Shown here in pieces: positions 38,403 to 46,470 of a DNA stretch of 64,000 nt. Below the pieces are notes generated by a model that searched no databases, was not told where the DNA came from, and saw only the letters and a program-made list of their open reading frames with translations. The translations under genes and the position numbers were made by a program. This DNA is from Microbacterium neungamense (lineage in GTDB: Bacteria > Actinomycetota > Actinomycetes > Actinomycetales > Microbacteriaceae). Within the stretch, counting starts at the first letter, position 1. Each line of letters begins with the position of its first letter. Location: positions 1,364,001 to 1,428,000 of the forward strand of contig NZ_CP069717.1 of NCBI RefSeq assembly GCF_024971095.1, read 5' to 3'.

Positions 38403-39458
38403 TCAAGTGGTGAGGGCGGTGTAGATCTCGCGGGCGATGAGGCGTTTGAGGCAGCGGATGATGTCCTTCTTCGAGAGGCCCTCGGTGGTGCGTCGGGCGG
38501 CGTAAGCGCGGGTTCTGGGATCCCAGCGGAGCCGGCAGAGCACGATGCGGTAGAGCGCGGCGTTCGCGTGGCGGTCGCCGCCGCGGTTGAGGCGGTGTCG
38601 GTGGGTTTTGCCTGATGAGGCGGGGATGGGCGCGACGCCGCAGAGCATCGCGAATGCGGCTTCGGAACGGAGCCGGCCGGGGTTCTCGCCAGCGGTGACG
38701 AGCAGTTGCCCGGCGACATCGGCGCCGACCCCGTTGAGGGCGAGCAGCCGCGGGTTGATGTCCGCGACGAGAGGGTCGATGAGTGCGTCGAGTTCGGCGA
38801 TCTCGGCGGTCAGCGACTGGTGGCGGCGTGCGAGAGCGCGCAGCGCGATCTTCGATGCCTGCTCGGGTTCGTCGGCGCGTGTGGTGTCGGGACGTGCAGC
38901 GGCACATACCTCGATCAGCTCCCGGTCTGACAGCCCCCGCAACCGTTCGCGGAGCGCGTCGGGTGCGGTGACGATGATCGCCTTCATCCGGCGTTGACAG
39001 TCGGCGCGCTGGGTCACGGCGCTGCGCCTGGCGATCCGCAGATTGCGGAGCGCTTCCACCTTCCCTGCTCGGTCCTTCGGGATCCCCGATCGTGTGCCTG
39101 CCAACGCTGCCCGGGCGGCAGCTTCCGCGTCCAGCGGGTCGGACTTACCGGCAAAGCGCCGCGACTTCCGGTCCGGTCGGTCCACTTCCCGCAGCTCGAC
39201 ACCCGCAGCGCGCAGGTGACGGGCAAGACCGGCACCGTATGCGCCGGTGCCCTCGATCCCCGCGATCACGAGCACACCGAACGCACACGCCCAACTCAGC
39301 AACGCGGCATAACCGGAACGATTCGCGGGGAACTGCGCGCTCCCGAGCAGCCGGCCGGTGGTGTCGATGACCGCCGCGGTGTGGGAATCGCCATGCGTGT
39401 CGATACCCGCCACGATCATGACCTGGTCCTGCTGCTCTTCTCGTGCGATGGTGGTCAT
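38403..39458 (-). CDS. IS110-family transposase (DEDD recombinase)
   Basis: The 351-aa protein has an N-terminal RuvC-like DEDD domain (AGIDTHGDSH, AGIEGTGAYGAGLARHL, KSDPLDAEAAARAAL). Its C-terminal transposase_20 domain has LLALNGVGADVAGQLL and the catalytic-Ser region CGVAPIPASSGKTHRHRLNR. Both domains are intact and full length, so it may be active. The ATG (39458) has a strong site, GAGGAAGGG. The product works with an element-encoded bridge RNA that should come from the upstream non-coding region. Confidence 0.93.
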   Translation of the reverse strand: MTTIAREEQQDQVMIVAGIDTHGDSHTAAVIDTTGRLLGSAQFPANRSGYAALLSWACAFGVLVIAGIEGTGAYGAGLARHLRAAGVELREVDRPDRKSRRFAGKSDPLDAEAAARAALAGTRSGIPKDRAGKVEALRNLRIARRSAVTQRADCQRRMKAIIVTAPDALRERLRGLSDRELIEVCAAARPDTTRADEPEQASKIALRALARRHQSLTAEIAELDALIDPLVADINPRLLALNGVGADVAGQLLVTAGENPGRLRSEAAFAMLCGVAPIPASSGKTHRHRLNRGGDRHANAALYRIVLCRLRWDPRTRAYAARRTTEGLSKKDIIRCLKRLIAREIYTALTT

Positions 39459-39697
39459 CGCCGTCCCTTCCTCTCAACTCTCCGATCGGACGGCACGCAC
39501 CATCCGAGAGCGAGCGGACAAGACAGTGATGGGTGCCTGCTGGCACAGGCTCCTATGAGGTCACAACCCTCGCACGGTGAGTGCATGGCAGCCCCGCAGC
39601 GATCGAACGACAGATCGCGTTCAAGACCCGTAGTCAGTCAGTCGCTGAGTCAGGACAACCGCTGCGGGGCTCCCACCACCATCATCACTGTCAGTTG
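39459..39697 (-). ncRNA. Candidate IS110 bridge RNA region
   Basis: This non-coding stretch upstream of the transposase is where IS110-group elements encode the bridge RNA. It holds a 12-bp stem (AGCCCCGCAGCG, from 39671 downward, with CGCTGCGGGGCT down to 39590) around a 57-nt loop. Nearer the transposase is CATAGGAGC (39549-39557 on the minus strand), which repeats the sequence at the other end of the element (38390-38398). The first could be a target-binding loop and the second part of a donor-binding loop; both are inference. Confidence 0.5.
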
Positions 39698-39922
39698 CGG
39701 ATGATCGCGGGGCTCGAGACCGCCGAGGCGGCACAGCACGTCTGGGACTCGGGAGAAGATGCCGTTCGAGACCCTGCGGGAACGCGGGTCGGCGCGCTCG
39801 ACGAGATGCCACAGTTCTGCCCAGGACAGCCCGTTGCGACGGCACAGCCGGATGGCGTAGCTGTCCGGCGTCTCGCGAGGGAAGGGAGGGACCGGCACCG
39901 GCAGCGCACGGAGCACGGTCAC
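39698..39922 (-). pseudogene. tniQ: tniQ, N-terminal part (split by IS110 element)
   Basis: The fragment reads MTVLRALPVPVPPFPRETPD and SYAIRLCRRNGLSWAELW, the typical TniQ N-terminus (PxPxExxxSYxxRL). It continues to GLEPRDHP before entering IS110 DNA, where the frame stops at 39650. It starts at a GTG overlapping the tnsC stop by four bases (GTGA), so it is the fourth gene of the tns operon. Its remainder lies at 37582-38387. Confidence 0.8.
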
Positions 39923-40911
39923 CTGCTCCCGACGAGCTGTGCCCCTGCACCGAGCGCCTTTGCCGCCTGCGTGAGCGATCGCTGATCGAGCTTCTCGGTC
40001 TCCGACTCGATCGCCCGGATGGCAGCCAGCTGCAGGGTGTCCTTGAGCAGCCCGATCTCGCCGCCGGAAAGGGCGTGGAGCTCACGCGCGACGTCGAGGA
40101 TCTTGCCCTGCGGCTGCTCGAGCAGGCACATGGAGTCCTCGAGAGCGAGCAGCAGGTCGCCCCAGTCGGCGCGCTCGTCCTTGCGGCCGATCCGGTACGG
40201 CTCGGCGTGGTGGAGAGCGAAGCGCTTGCGGATCTGGCCCTCTCGGGAACCCGAGAGCAGCCCGGTGTCCTCGACAGCGATCCCGGCGTAGACGAAGGTG
40301 CCGCCGCAACGCTCGGAGAGCTGCTTGAGCATGTCGGATGCCTCGACGTTCTGCCGGTAGCGCAGGTCGAGGTGGTGGACGTCGTCCACGAGGACGAGCT
40401 CCGTGCCGCACTCCCGCAGGGCGTGGGCGACCATCTCGACCAGCCGCCCGTAGGTCGCACCCTTGGGGCTCGGCAGCGCGAGGAACCGCGTGAACTCGTG
40501 CAGGAGCTCCTTGGCCGTGCACTGGGCAGGGACGGCGACGTAGACGACGGGGATCTTCCCCGGCGCACCCGCCGGGTGCCCTGTCGTACGGCGGCGCAGC
40601 TCGTGCTCCTTGCCGATCTGCATGAGGGTGGTGGTCTTGCCCTGACCCGGCTCGCCCGAGAGGATCACGCCGAGCTTGCCGACGGTGCGGTGGGCGTTGA
40701 TGAGCATGCGCTCGTGCACGGCGCGCTTGACCTCGCGCAGCTGCGGTGTGTTGATGAACGCCCCGGCCTGGGAGTACCGGATCCGCGCGTCGTTGTAGGC
40801 CGCGCGCTCTTCGGCCATCAGGGCCGAGAACTGCGCGAGCGAGAGGCGTTCGGGACGTTCCACCCGTGCGTCGACGAGCGCGCGCCAGCCTTCCTTGCTA
40901 CCGATCTCCAT
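39919..40911 (-). CDS. tnsC: TnsC-like AAA+ ATPase
   Basis: The 330-aa protein links target choice to the transposase. Walker A is GEPGQGKT (86-93) and Walker B VLVDDVHHLD (173-182). A sensor-like region (GTFVYAGIAVEDTGLL) and a C-terminal helical part resemble TnsC/TniB-type AAA+ regulators. I start it at ATG 40911 (MEIGSKEGW), which overlaps the tnsB stop by 14 bases; longer frames are tnsB shadow. It is intact. Confidence 0.87.
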   Translation of the reverse strand: MEIGSKEGWRALVDARVERPERLSLAQFSALMAEERAAYNDARIRYSQAGAFINTPQLREVKRAVHERMLINAHRTVGKLGVILSGEPGQGKTTTLMQIGKEHELRRRTTGHPAGAPGKIPVVYVAVPAQCTAKELLHEFTRFLALPSPKGATYGRLVEMVAHALRECGTELVLVDDVHHLDLRYRQNVEASDMLKQLSERCGGTFVYAGIAVEDTGLLSGSREGQIRKRFALHHAEPYRIGRKDERADWGDLLLALEDSMCLLEQPQGKILDVARELHALSGGEIGLLKDTLQLAAIRAIESETEKLDQRSLTQAAKALGAGAQLVGSR

Positions 40912-42959
40912 GTTGCACGCTCCAGTCCTCGCTGTGGATGTCCACGTCGTCGGTGTCGTCGTCGGCCACGAACGTGAAACCGCCCCGGTGCGGCCATGCT
41001 TCGCCGGTGTCGCTGCCCGTATCGGTGCCGGCATCGCTGTTGTCCGTGGTCGTCGTCGCTGGGCGCGGCAGCTCGGGTGCCGGCAGGACCTCCGGCCAGG
41101 TGGTCTCGAGCAAGCTGGTCGGGTTCATCGGGTCGGCGGCGACGGCCTTGACGCGCGCTGCCTGACGAGGGCTCACGACAGCGTTGCCGGCGGCGGCGAA
41201 GCGCTTCATCGTCGTCGTCAGCTCGGCGGCCTCGGCACGTACCTGCCCGTCGTCGGCGCGGTAGGCGTCGCGGGCATGACGCCACACGTCGCCGAGCATC
41301 GGGGCGTCGAGCCCACGGTTGGTCCATGCCAGCGGGACGTACTCGTCGCCGAGGTCGAGCCAGACGGTGTAGAGATTGTAGGGGTCGACGCGCACCGGCC
41401 AGCGGCCGTCCTGAAGCTTGGACGGCGAGTGCCGACGGCGGAACTCGGCCAGCCGCGCGGAGTCGTAGACCCGGTGGTTGATCGTCACGCCGTAGCGGTT
41501 GATGCGCCGGTGCATCAACCGGCAGCAGCCCGATGAAGTCGTCACGTGTGAGCGGTACGTGCAGCTCGGGTGCGACCTGACGGAACGCCCGGCACATCTC
41601 GTTGGGCGAGAGTGTGATCGTCGGGTGAAGCGGGTCGCGGAGGCTGTCGTGGCTGCGGTTCTGCCACTCGACGGCGATCCAGTCCTCGAGCAGCTCCTGC
41701 ATCTGCGCGATGGTGAGCAGCGTCGCCGACTGTGCCTCGACGTCCTTGCCGCGGTACTCGACGCTACGGCCGACGTAGCCGCGCACATGCTGCAGGAACA
41801 GGGAGGCGATCGACTCGAAGGTGCGCTCGACGTGCGGCTTGTCGGTCGGGGTGTGCGGAGCCGAGGTGATGAGCGAGATGCCGAGCGTCTGGCAGGCCGA
41901 ACGGAAGTGGGCGGACAGGTAGTTCTTGCCCCGGTCGGTCGTGATCGTCTCAGGGAAGATGAACGGCTGAGCGTCCCGCAGACGCTCGTAGCGCTCCTGT
42001 TCGACCAGTGCCTCTTCGGCCCACGCGGTCGAGATCAGCCGTCGGGTCTCCCGTGCACCCTCGGGGCGACGGGCGTAGGGCACGAGCGCACGCGCGAGCA
42101 CGACGACGAGGTCCATGCTCTTGGTCGACTCCGGGCGCAGCACCGCCGCGAGCACCGATCGGGTGGCGACGTCGACCATGATCGTCAGGTCGGGCCGGCC
42201 GATGGTCTGGTCGTCGATCCGGACCATGACGTCCAGCGGCGTCGAGTCGATCTGCACCTGCTCGCCAGGCCGCAGGGCGATCCGGCCGACGAAATCGCGC
42301 CCCGGCTGAAGCGAGAGCGTCTCGCGGGTCTTGGCGGAGCCGAAGGAGTGGCGGCCACGGTCCTCGGCGTCGATCAGCCGGTAGAGCGTGGAGCGGCTCG
42401 GCACCGCCACCTCGTCGCCGTAGCGGTCGCGCACCCGCCGGGAGATGTCCGCGATGAGGACCGCGCGGCTGACGGTGGAGCTCTTCGCGCGAGACGCGAG
42501 CACCTCGCCGAGGACCTCGACGACACGCGGATCGACGGAGCTCGTCGTCGCGCGTGACCGGCGCTTGTCGAGCAGACCTGCGATGCCCTCCTCGCGGTAG
42601 AGCGCGAGCTTGCGGAAGATCGTGCTCCGGCCCACGGTGCGGCCGAGCGCCCGTTGGAGCGTGGCCTGCTCTCGGGAGACTCGCACCTCGACGGGGTCAG
42701 CGTCGTCTGTACCGACGATTCGCTCAAGCGAGGCCTGCCACACAGAGACCTCACGGGGGAGCGCGTCATCGGTCGACGCGTCTATCGGCACCATTGCTCT
42801 CGAAGGCGTCGCCGGGCTCCCCGTGCGATTGAGCTCCTCGAGCGAGACGCGCAGCTCTGCGCCATCGGCGTCGCGCAGGAGCACCTCGAGCGCCGAGACC
42901 GCGATGACGGTGTATGTCGTGCTCGCCCAGGAGATCTGGGTGCCTGCCGTGGCGATCAT
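40898..42959 (-). pseudogene. tnsB: TnsB-like DDE transposase with a one-base frameshift
   Basis: The protein (about 686 aa when repaired) has N-terminal HTH regions (GRTVGRSTIFRKLALYREEG), an rve/DDE core with catalytic D238 (QVQIDST), D342 (TTDRGKNY) and E378 (KPHVERTFES), a D-35-E spacing, and a Mu-type beta-barrel. Near 41519-41522 one extra base turns GLLPLMHRRINRY out of frame; the C-terminal part continues in the next frame to the stop at 40898. The break follows the catalytic core, so a truncated protein could still bind DNA. It overlaps tnsA by four bases. Confidence 0.83.
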
Positions 42960-43690
42960 GCGGACTCCGGGAGCGTCAGGCGCGTACGCAGAGACAGCGG
43001 CGTGTCGAGATCAGCGAGCAGATCGCCGTGCCAGATCAGCGCATAGCAGGTGGCGAGGGGGTTCTCGAGGTGATTGAGCGCCCGGGCCACCTCGTCGAGA
43101 AGGTGTTCACCGGGCGGCAGTGCCAGGACGGCGCGCGGGTCGTGCCACACCGGGTCGCGATAGCGCATGAGGAACCGCAGGTTCGCGTCGCGCACCGAAG
43201 AGACAGGGGAGTACACGCTGTAGCGCAGACCGAGCGCCGTGCACATCCGAGCGGTGCGGTCGAACTGCTCACGTGCGCGACCGTCGATGCGCTCGTGCGG
43301 GCGCACGTCGATCACCAGACCCGCACCGTCCGACAGACGTACGAAGAAGTCCGGAGCGTGCCGAGCGCCCAGGCGCGGCCACGAGAGCCACATCGGCTGG
43401 CTCGCGATGCCTGCCAGAACGGGCGAGCGGTCGAGCTCGATGAGACAGGTGCGCTCGGCGAGCGACTCGAACGGGACGTGGAGGCCGAGCCGCTGCATCC
43501 ACTGGTGACCGGAGTAGTGCCGCTTGTGCGGCCAGCTCGGGAAGGACCGCACCGGCGTGCAGCGCTCGAAGGGGACGGCGAAGACGTCCGACGCATCGCG
43601 CTCGAGCCGCACACCGTCGAACTCGAACTCCACACGGCAGGCCTCTTCGACGTCGGTCGCTGCAGCGTCCCAGGGGGAGAAGAGGTCCAT
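42956..43690 (-). CDS. tnsA: TnsA-like endonuclease subunit of a heteromeric transposase
   Basis: The 244-aa protein carries the restriction-endonuclease-fold residues expected of TnsA: E85 in CLIELDRSP, D114 in HAPDFFVRL and the DVR triad at 128-130 in LVIDVRPHE. TnsA cuts the 5' strands at the element ends while TnsB cuts the 3' strands, giving cut-and-paste movement. It is the first gene of the tns operon, starts at ATG 43690, and is preceded after 8 nt by a 9-bp inverted repeat that looks like an operator. Confidence 0.82.
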   Translation of the reverse strand: MDLFSPWDAAATDVEEACRVEFEFDGVRLERDASDVFAVPFERCTPVRSFPSWPHKRHYSGHQWMQRLGLHVPFESLAERTCLIELDRSPVLAGIASQPMWLSWPRLGARHAPDFFVRLSDGAGLVIDVRPHERIDGRAREQFDRTARMCTALGLRYSVYSPVSSVRDANLRFLMRYRDPVWHDPRAVLALPPGEHLLDEVARALNHLENPLATCYALIWHGDLLADLDTPLSLRTRLTLPESA

Positions 43691-43698
43691 GACGCGTC

Positions 43699-43722
43699 CT
43701 TCGTGTGAGGCGGCACACGAAG
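43699..43722. promoter_or_regulatory. Putative operator upstream of tnsA
   Basis: CTTCGTGTG (43699-43707) and CACACGAAG (43714-43722) form a perfect 9-bp inverted repeat with a 6-bp spacer, 8 nt before the tnsA ATG. A bound repressor would block translation start or elongation of the tns operon. The XRE protein at 30888 is one candidate ligand. It could also fold as a leader hairpin hiding the ribosome site. Confidence 0.6.
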
Positions 43723-43800
43723 CGTATCACTAGTACTACGTCTGGCGTGTCGGAACTTGCTGAGCGTTCGCCGGGTTCGCTGCTCTCATCTTTCTGAGAT

Positions 43801-43822
43801 CACTGTCATCTTCGATGGGACA
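43801..43822 (-). repeat. Right-end copy of the 22-bp inverted repeat (putative TnsB site)
   Basis: Read on the minus strand it is TGTCCCATCGAAGATGACAG(TG), one base different from the left copy. A further similar site (TGTCATCGAACCTTGGACA, minus strand, ending near 43843) lies further out, as multiple TnsB sites do in Tn7 ends. Confidence 0.8.
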
Positions 43823-43867
43823 GGTCTCAAGTGCGTGAGATTGTCCAAGGTTCGATGACACTGGACA

Positions 43868-43976
43868 CTCGTATCAGGGGAGGACTCTGAGCGCGGAACA
43901 ATCCTTGAGTACTGACATAATGTGCATTATCGGCTGTTCGTGCCAAGTCGGCCGGAGTTACGCAGCTCTAACGGTT
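43868..43976. other. Flank between transposon end and AraC remnant
   Basis: No gene is visible here. The DNA is locally AT-rich (CTGACATAATGTGCATTATC around 43912-43931, with TAATG...CATTA forming a small inverted repeat). No copy of the left flank is recognisable as a target duplication. Confidence 0.5.
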
Positions 43977-44470
43977 TCATCGACTCGATGTCCACGAACT
44001 CGCGCACAAGCTCGTCCCTGCTGACTGCTGAGGAATCCGAATCCGATAACTCGATAGCTTGAGGGCATCCCTGTGATGCCACAAGCTATGGCCCGCGAAG
44101 CCGGAAGGAGATGCAATGTCGTCCCTGCTGACCGACCTCTCGCGCGAGCGGCTGGAGTTCCTCCTTCGTTCCCGCTGGCCCGCCCGACGGAAGACACTCG
44201 GCGGGACGCCGACGAGCTCGGTGAACCGCGTGCTGAAGGTGCCGAGCGAGGAGAACCCCACCGCGAAGCACACCTCGGTCACGGACAGGTCCCCGCGGCG
44301 CAGCAGCGCCATGGCGCGCTCGATGCGCCGCGTCATCAGGTACGAGTAGGGCGACTCGCCGAACGCCTACCGGAACCGGCGGCTGAGATGCCCCGACGAC
44401 ATGTGCACGTCGCGGGCCAGCGACTCGACGTAGGCCAGCCATCGGGCACGCGCCGCCCCCGCTCCCCCAT
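43977..44470 (-). pseudogene. AraC-family regulator remnant
   Basis: The reading runs VESLARDVHMSSGHLSRRFR, a TAG stop (44367-44369), then AFGESPYSYLMTRRIERAMA and VCFAVGFSSLGTFSTRFTEL: both helix-turn-helix halves of an AraC DNA-binding domain. The in-frame stop replaces what is normally Arg or Glu, the region before VESLARD is shortened, and the C-terminal part after VPPSVFRRA is unlike the family and runs into the transposon flank. The gene is therefore decayed at both ends and interrupted. Confidence 0.75.
44054..44089. repeat. Near-perfect 15-bp hairpin at the tail of the AraC remnant
   Basis: ATAGCTTGAGGGCATC (44054-44069) pairs with GATGCCACAAGCTAT (44075-44089) across 5 bases, with one bulge. 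It has no T-run. It could be an old terminator, an operator or the trace of a recombination site. Confidence 0.6.
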
Positions 44471-44522
44471 CCCGCCGGTGCCCGGCCTAGACTGAGCACA
44501 CGCCTCCCAGAAAGGATCCCCG

Positions 44523-45098
44523 ATGTCCGACCTCACCTCGGGAATCGCAAGCTTCGCGCGATCTGTGCGGCTCTTCCTCCTCCTCTCCGGCGTCCTCGCC
44601 GCGCTCGCCGGCCTCGTCCTGCTCATCTGGCCGGCCAAATCCGCGGTGATCGTCACCGGCATCGTCGCCGCCTACCTCATCGTCGGCGGCCTGATCTACC
44701 TCGGACTGGGCATCTTCTCCCGGCAGGAGGGCGGCTGGGCCCGCATCGGCCACATCCTGCTCGGCCTGCTCTACATCCTCGCCGGCGCGCTCGCCTACGC
44801 GAACCTGCCGGCTGCGACGGTCGCGCTCGCCCTGGTGACGGTGATCTTCATCGGCGCGAGCTGGATCGTGGACGGCGTCGTCGCGCTGAGCCTGATGGGC
44901 ATGGACGGTTCGAAGGCGTGGACGCTGATCTACGCGCTGCTCAGCATCGCGGCGGGCGTCGTCGTGCTGCTCTCGCCGCTGTTCGCGGCCGCGGTGCTGT
45001 GGATCTTCCTCGGTGCGGCGCTGCTGGTCCTGGGCGTCACGCAGATCGTGCGCGCCGTGATGATCGGCCGGGCCGCATCCGCGGTCGCCGAGGGCTGA
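44523..45098 (+). CDS. HdeD/DUF308 family membrane protein
   Basis: The 191-aa protein consists of six membrane helices arranged as three repeats of the DUF308 hairpin (for example LFLLLSGVLAALAGLVLLIW and LIYALLSIAAGVVVLLSPLF). The family is related to E. coli HdeD, linked to acid resistance, but its function in actinobacteria is unknown. The ATG (44523) has GAAAGGA upstream. No operon partner is evident; the SDR gene converges on it. Confidence 0.85.
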   Translation: MSDLTSGIASFARSVRLFLLLSGVLAALAGLVLLIWPAKSAVIVTGIVAAYLIVGGLIYLGLGIFSRQEGGWARIGHILLGLLYILAGALAYANLPAATVALALVTVIFIGASWIVDGVVALSLMGMDGSKAWTLIYALLSIAAGVVVLLSPLFAAAVLWIFLGAALLVLGVTQIVRAVMIGRAASAVAEG

Positions 45099-45122
45099 CG
45101 CGCACGCCGACCGCTGCGGCGC

Positions 45123-45887
45123 TCACTCCGGGATGAAGTCCGACGTGTCGCCGACGAGCCGGGTGTTGTCCTCGGGCACCGGCTCGACGGCGGCCCGCGC
45201 CACCTCCGCGGCGAACTCCGACACGTTGTAGAGCTTGCCCGCCGACTCCCGCCGCGAGGCGATCGCGCCCGGATTGGCACGCTCGAGCAGCGTGGCGGTG
45301 ATGGTGCCCTCGATCATGTCGCCGGAGACGACGGTGAAGCCGATCCCCTTCTCCGCCAGCGACGGGATGAGCTCGCGCAGCGCGTCCTCACCGGCGCGCT
45401 TGGACTTCGCGACCGGCTCGTACTCCGGCATGGTGGGCGTGGTGCGGATGAAGTGCGCCTGGTGGCTGGTCACGAACACCACGCGCGACCCGTCGCCGAG
45501 CAGCGGCAGCGCGGCGTTCAGCACCCCGAGCTGGGCGTCGCGGTTGAGCTTCAGCGCGTAGTCCTCGGCCATGCCGGACTCCATGCCGCCGGAGGCGTTC
45601 AGGACGAGGATGTCCAGCCGGCCGAACTCCTCGCGCACCGCCTCGAACATGGCGTCGACGGATGCCGGGTCGGTGAGGTCCGCCCCCACGACCAGCACCC
45701 GGCGGCCGAGCTCGCGCAGCTGCTGCGCCAGCTTCTCGGCACGCGGAGCCTTGTTGCGGTAGTTGATGACGACGTCGGCGCCGGCCTCGGCGAAGTAGCG
45801 CACGGTGTCGGCGCCGATGCCCCGGGACGATCCGGTGACGAGCGCCACCTTGCCCTCGAGGGATCCTGCGGGAAGAACGTCGGTCAC
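45123..45887 (-). CDS. SDR-family NAD(P)-dependent oxidoreductase
   Basis: The 254-aa protein has the classical SDR cofactor motif VALVTGSSRGIGADT and LNASGG (usual NAG position). The canonical YxxxK site reads EYEPVAKSKRAG, with Tyr shifted relative to Lys, so it is an atypical member whose activity is uncertain. GTG 45887 is the likely start because AAGGAG lies 6 nt upstream; an in-frame GTG at 45905 would precede that site. Confidence 0.85.
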   Translation of the reverse strand: MTDVLPAGSLEGKVALVTGSSRGIGADTVRYFAEAGADVVINYRNKAPRAEKLAQQLRELGRRVLVVGADLTDPASVDAMFEAVREEFGRLDILVLNASGGMESGMAEDYALKLNRDAQLGVLNAALPLLGDGSRVVFVTSHQAHFIRTTPTMPEYEPVAKSKRAGEDALRELIPSLAEKGIGFTVVSGDMIEGTITATLLERANPGAIASRRESAGKLYNVSEFAAEVARAAVEPVPEDNTRLVGDTSDFIPE

Positions 45888-46000
45888 AGCTGACTCCTTG
45901 TACACGGCCGGATCGCGCGATCGCGCTCCCCCACCCTACCAACGCGGCCGCCCGGGACCCGGATCGTGCCGCGTGATAGGTTGACCGCAGGGAGGGGCGC

Positions 46001-46462
46001 ATGGACGTCATGCAGGTCATCGAGCAGTGGGCGTGGATCGGCTGGCTGGTCCTGATCGCGGTGTTCCTGGTGATCGAGATGCTCAGCCTCGACTTCACCT
46101 TCCTGATGCTCTCGCTCGGCAGCGCCGCGGGGCTCGTCAGCGGCGTGGCCGGTCTGCCGCTGTGGGCGCAGCTGATCGTCGCCGCCGCGGCTGCCGCCCT
46201 CTTCATCCTCTTCCTGCGTCCGCCGCTGCTGCGGCGGCTGCACCGCGGCGAGGATCCGACCAAGTCCAACGTGGAGGCGCTGATCGGACTGCCCGGCGTC
46301 GCGCTGCTGGACATCACCCGGATCACCGGCCAGGTCAAGCTCAGCAACGGCGACACCTGGACCGCGCGCAGCGCGGACGGTGCGCCGATCCCGAAGGGCA
46401 GCCGCGTCGCCGTGACCGAGATCAACGGCGCCACCGCCGTCGTGCGCCCCCTGTCCGAATAG
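46001..46462 (+). CDS. NfeD-family membrane protein
   Basis: The 153-aa protein has three or four N-terminal membrane helices (about 10-75) and a C-terminal OB-fold domain (TGQVKLSNGDTWTARSADGA and the following strands), the short NfeD1b layout. Such proteins work with SPFH/stomatin proteins in membrane microdomains, and the next gene encodes one 8 bases downstream. The ATG has GGGAGGGG upstream, with TAGGTT (45977-45982) as a possible -10. Confidence 0.88.
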   Translation: MDVMQVIEQWAWIGWLVLIAVFLVIEMLSLDFTFLMLSLGSAAGLVSGVAGLPLWAQLIVAAAAAALFILFLRPPLLRRLHRGEDPTKSNVEALIGLPGVALLDITRITGQVKLSNGDTWTARSADGAPIPKGSRVAVTEINGATAVVRPLSE

Positions 46463-46470
46463 GAGAAGCC

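Larger units (their letters stand above)
38388..39697. mobile_element. IS110-family insertion element inside tniQ
   Basis: The element is about 1.3 kb: one DEDD transposase gene, a few bases after its stop, and about 240 bases of upstream non-coding DNA. The ends are inferred. Both junctions carry CG (38386-38387 and 39698-39699), and joining there restores one tniQ frame (DHP then RRWTC). A join at CT/A also restores it, so the exact core is open. No terminal inverted repeats or target duplication are seen, as usual for IS110. Confidence 0.7.
30669..43867. mobile_element. Tn7-like transposon carrying a split restriction-modification operon
   Basis: The right end holds tnsA, tnsB, tnsC and tniQ in overlapping order, all leftward. 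A 22-bp inverted repeat (30754-30775 against 43801-43822, 21/22) lies inside both ends. Weaker outer TGTCC...GACA copies begin at 30669 and 43867, and these set the limits I give. I could not find a 5-bp target duplication, so the ends are approximate (tens of bases). Cargo: XRE regulators, an unknown protein and the restriction-modification operon, parts of which have visibly lower GC than the flanks. tniQ and tnsB are damaged, so the element is probably immobile on its own. Confidence 0.75.

Noticed and set aside
30664..43872. A 5-bp target-site duplication at the transposon ends
   Set aside because: CGTGG precedes the left TGTCC and CTCGT follows the right GGACA. They do not match, and no alternative TGT...ACA pair nearby gives a match.
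44116..44349. A 77-aa plus-strand frame with a good ribosome-like site (GGAAGGAG)
   Set aside because: It is antisense to the recognisable AraC helix-turn-helix remnant and its product has no domain-like composition.
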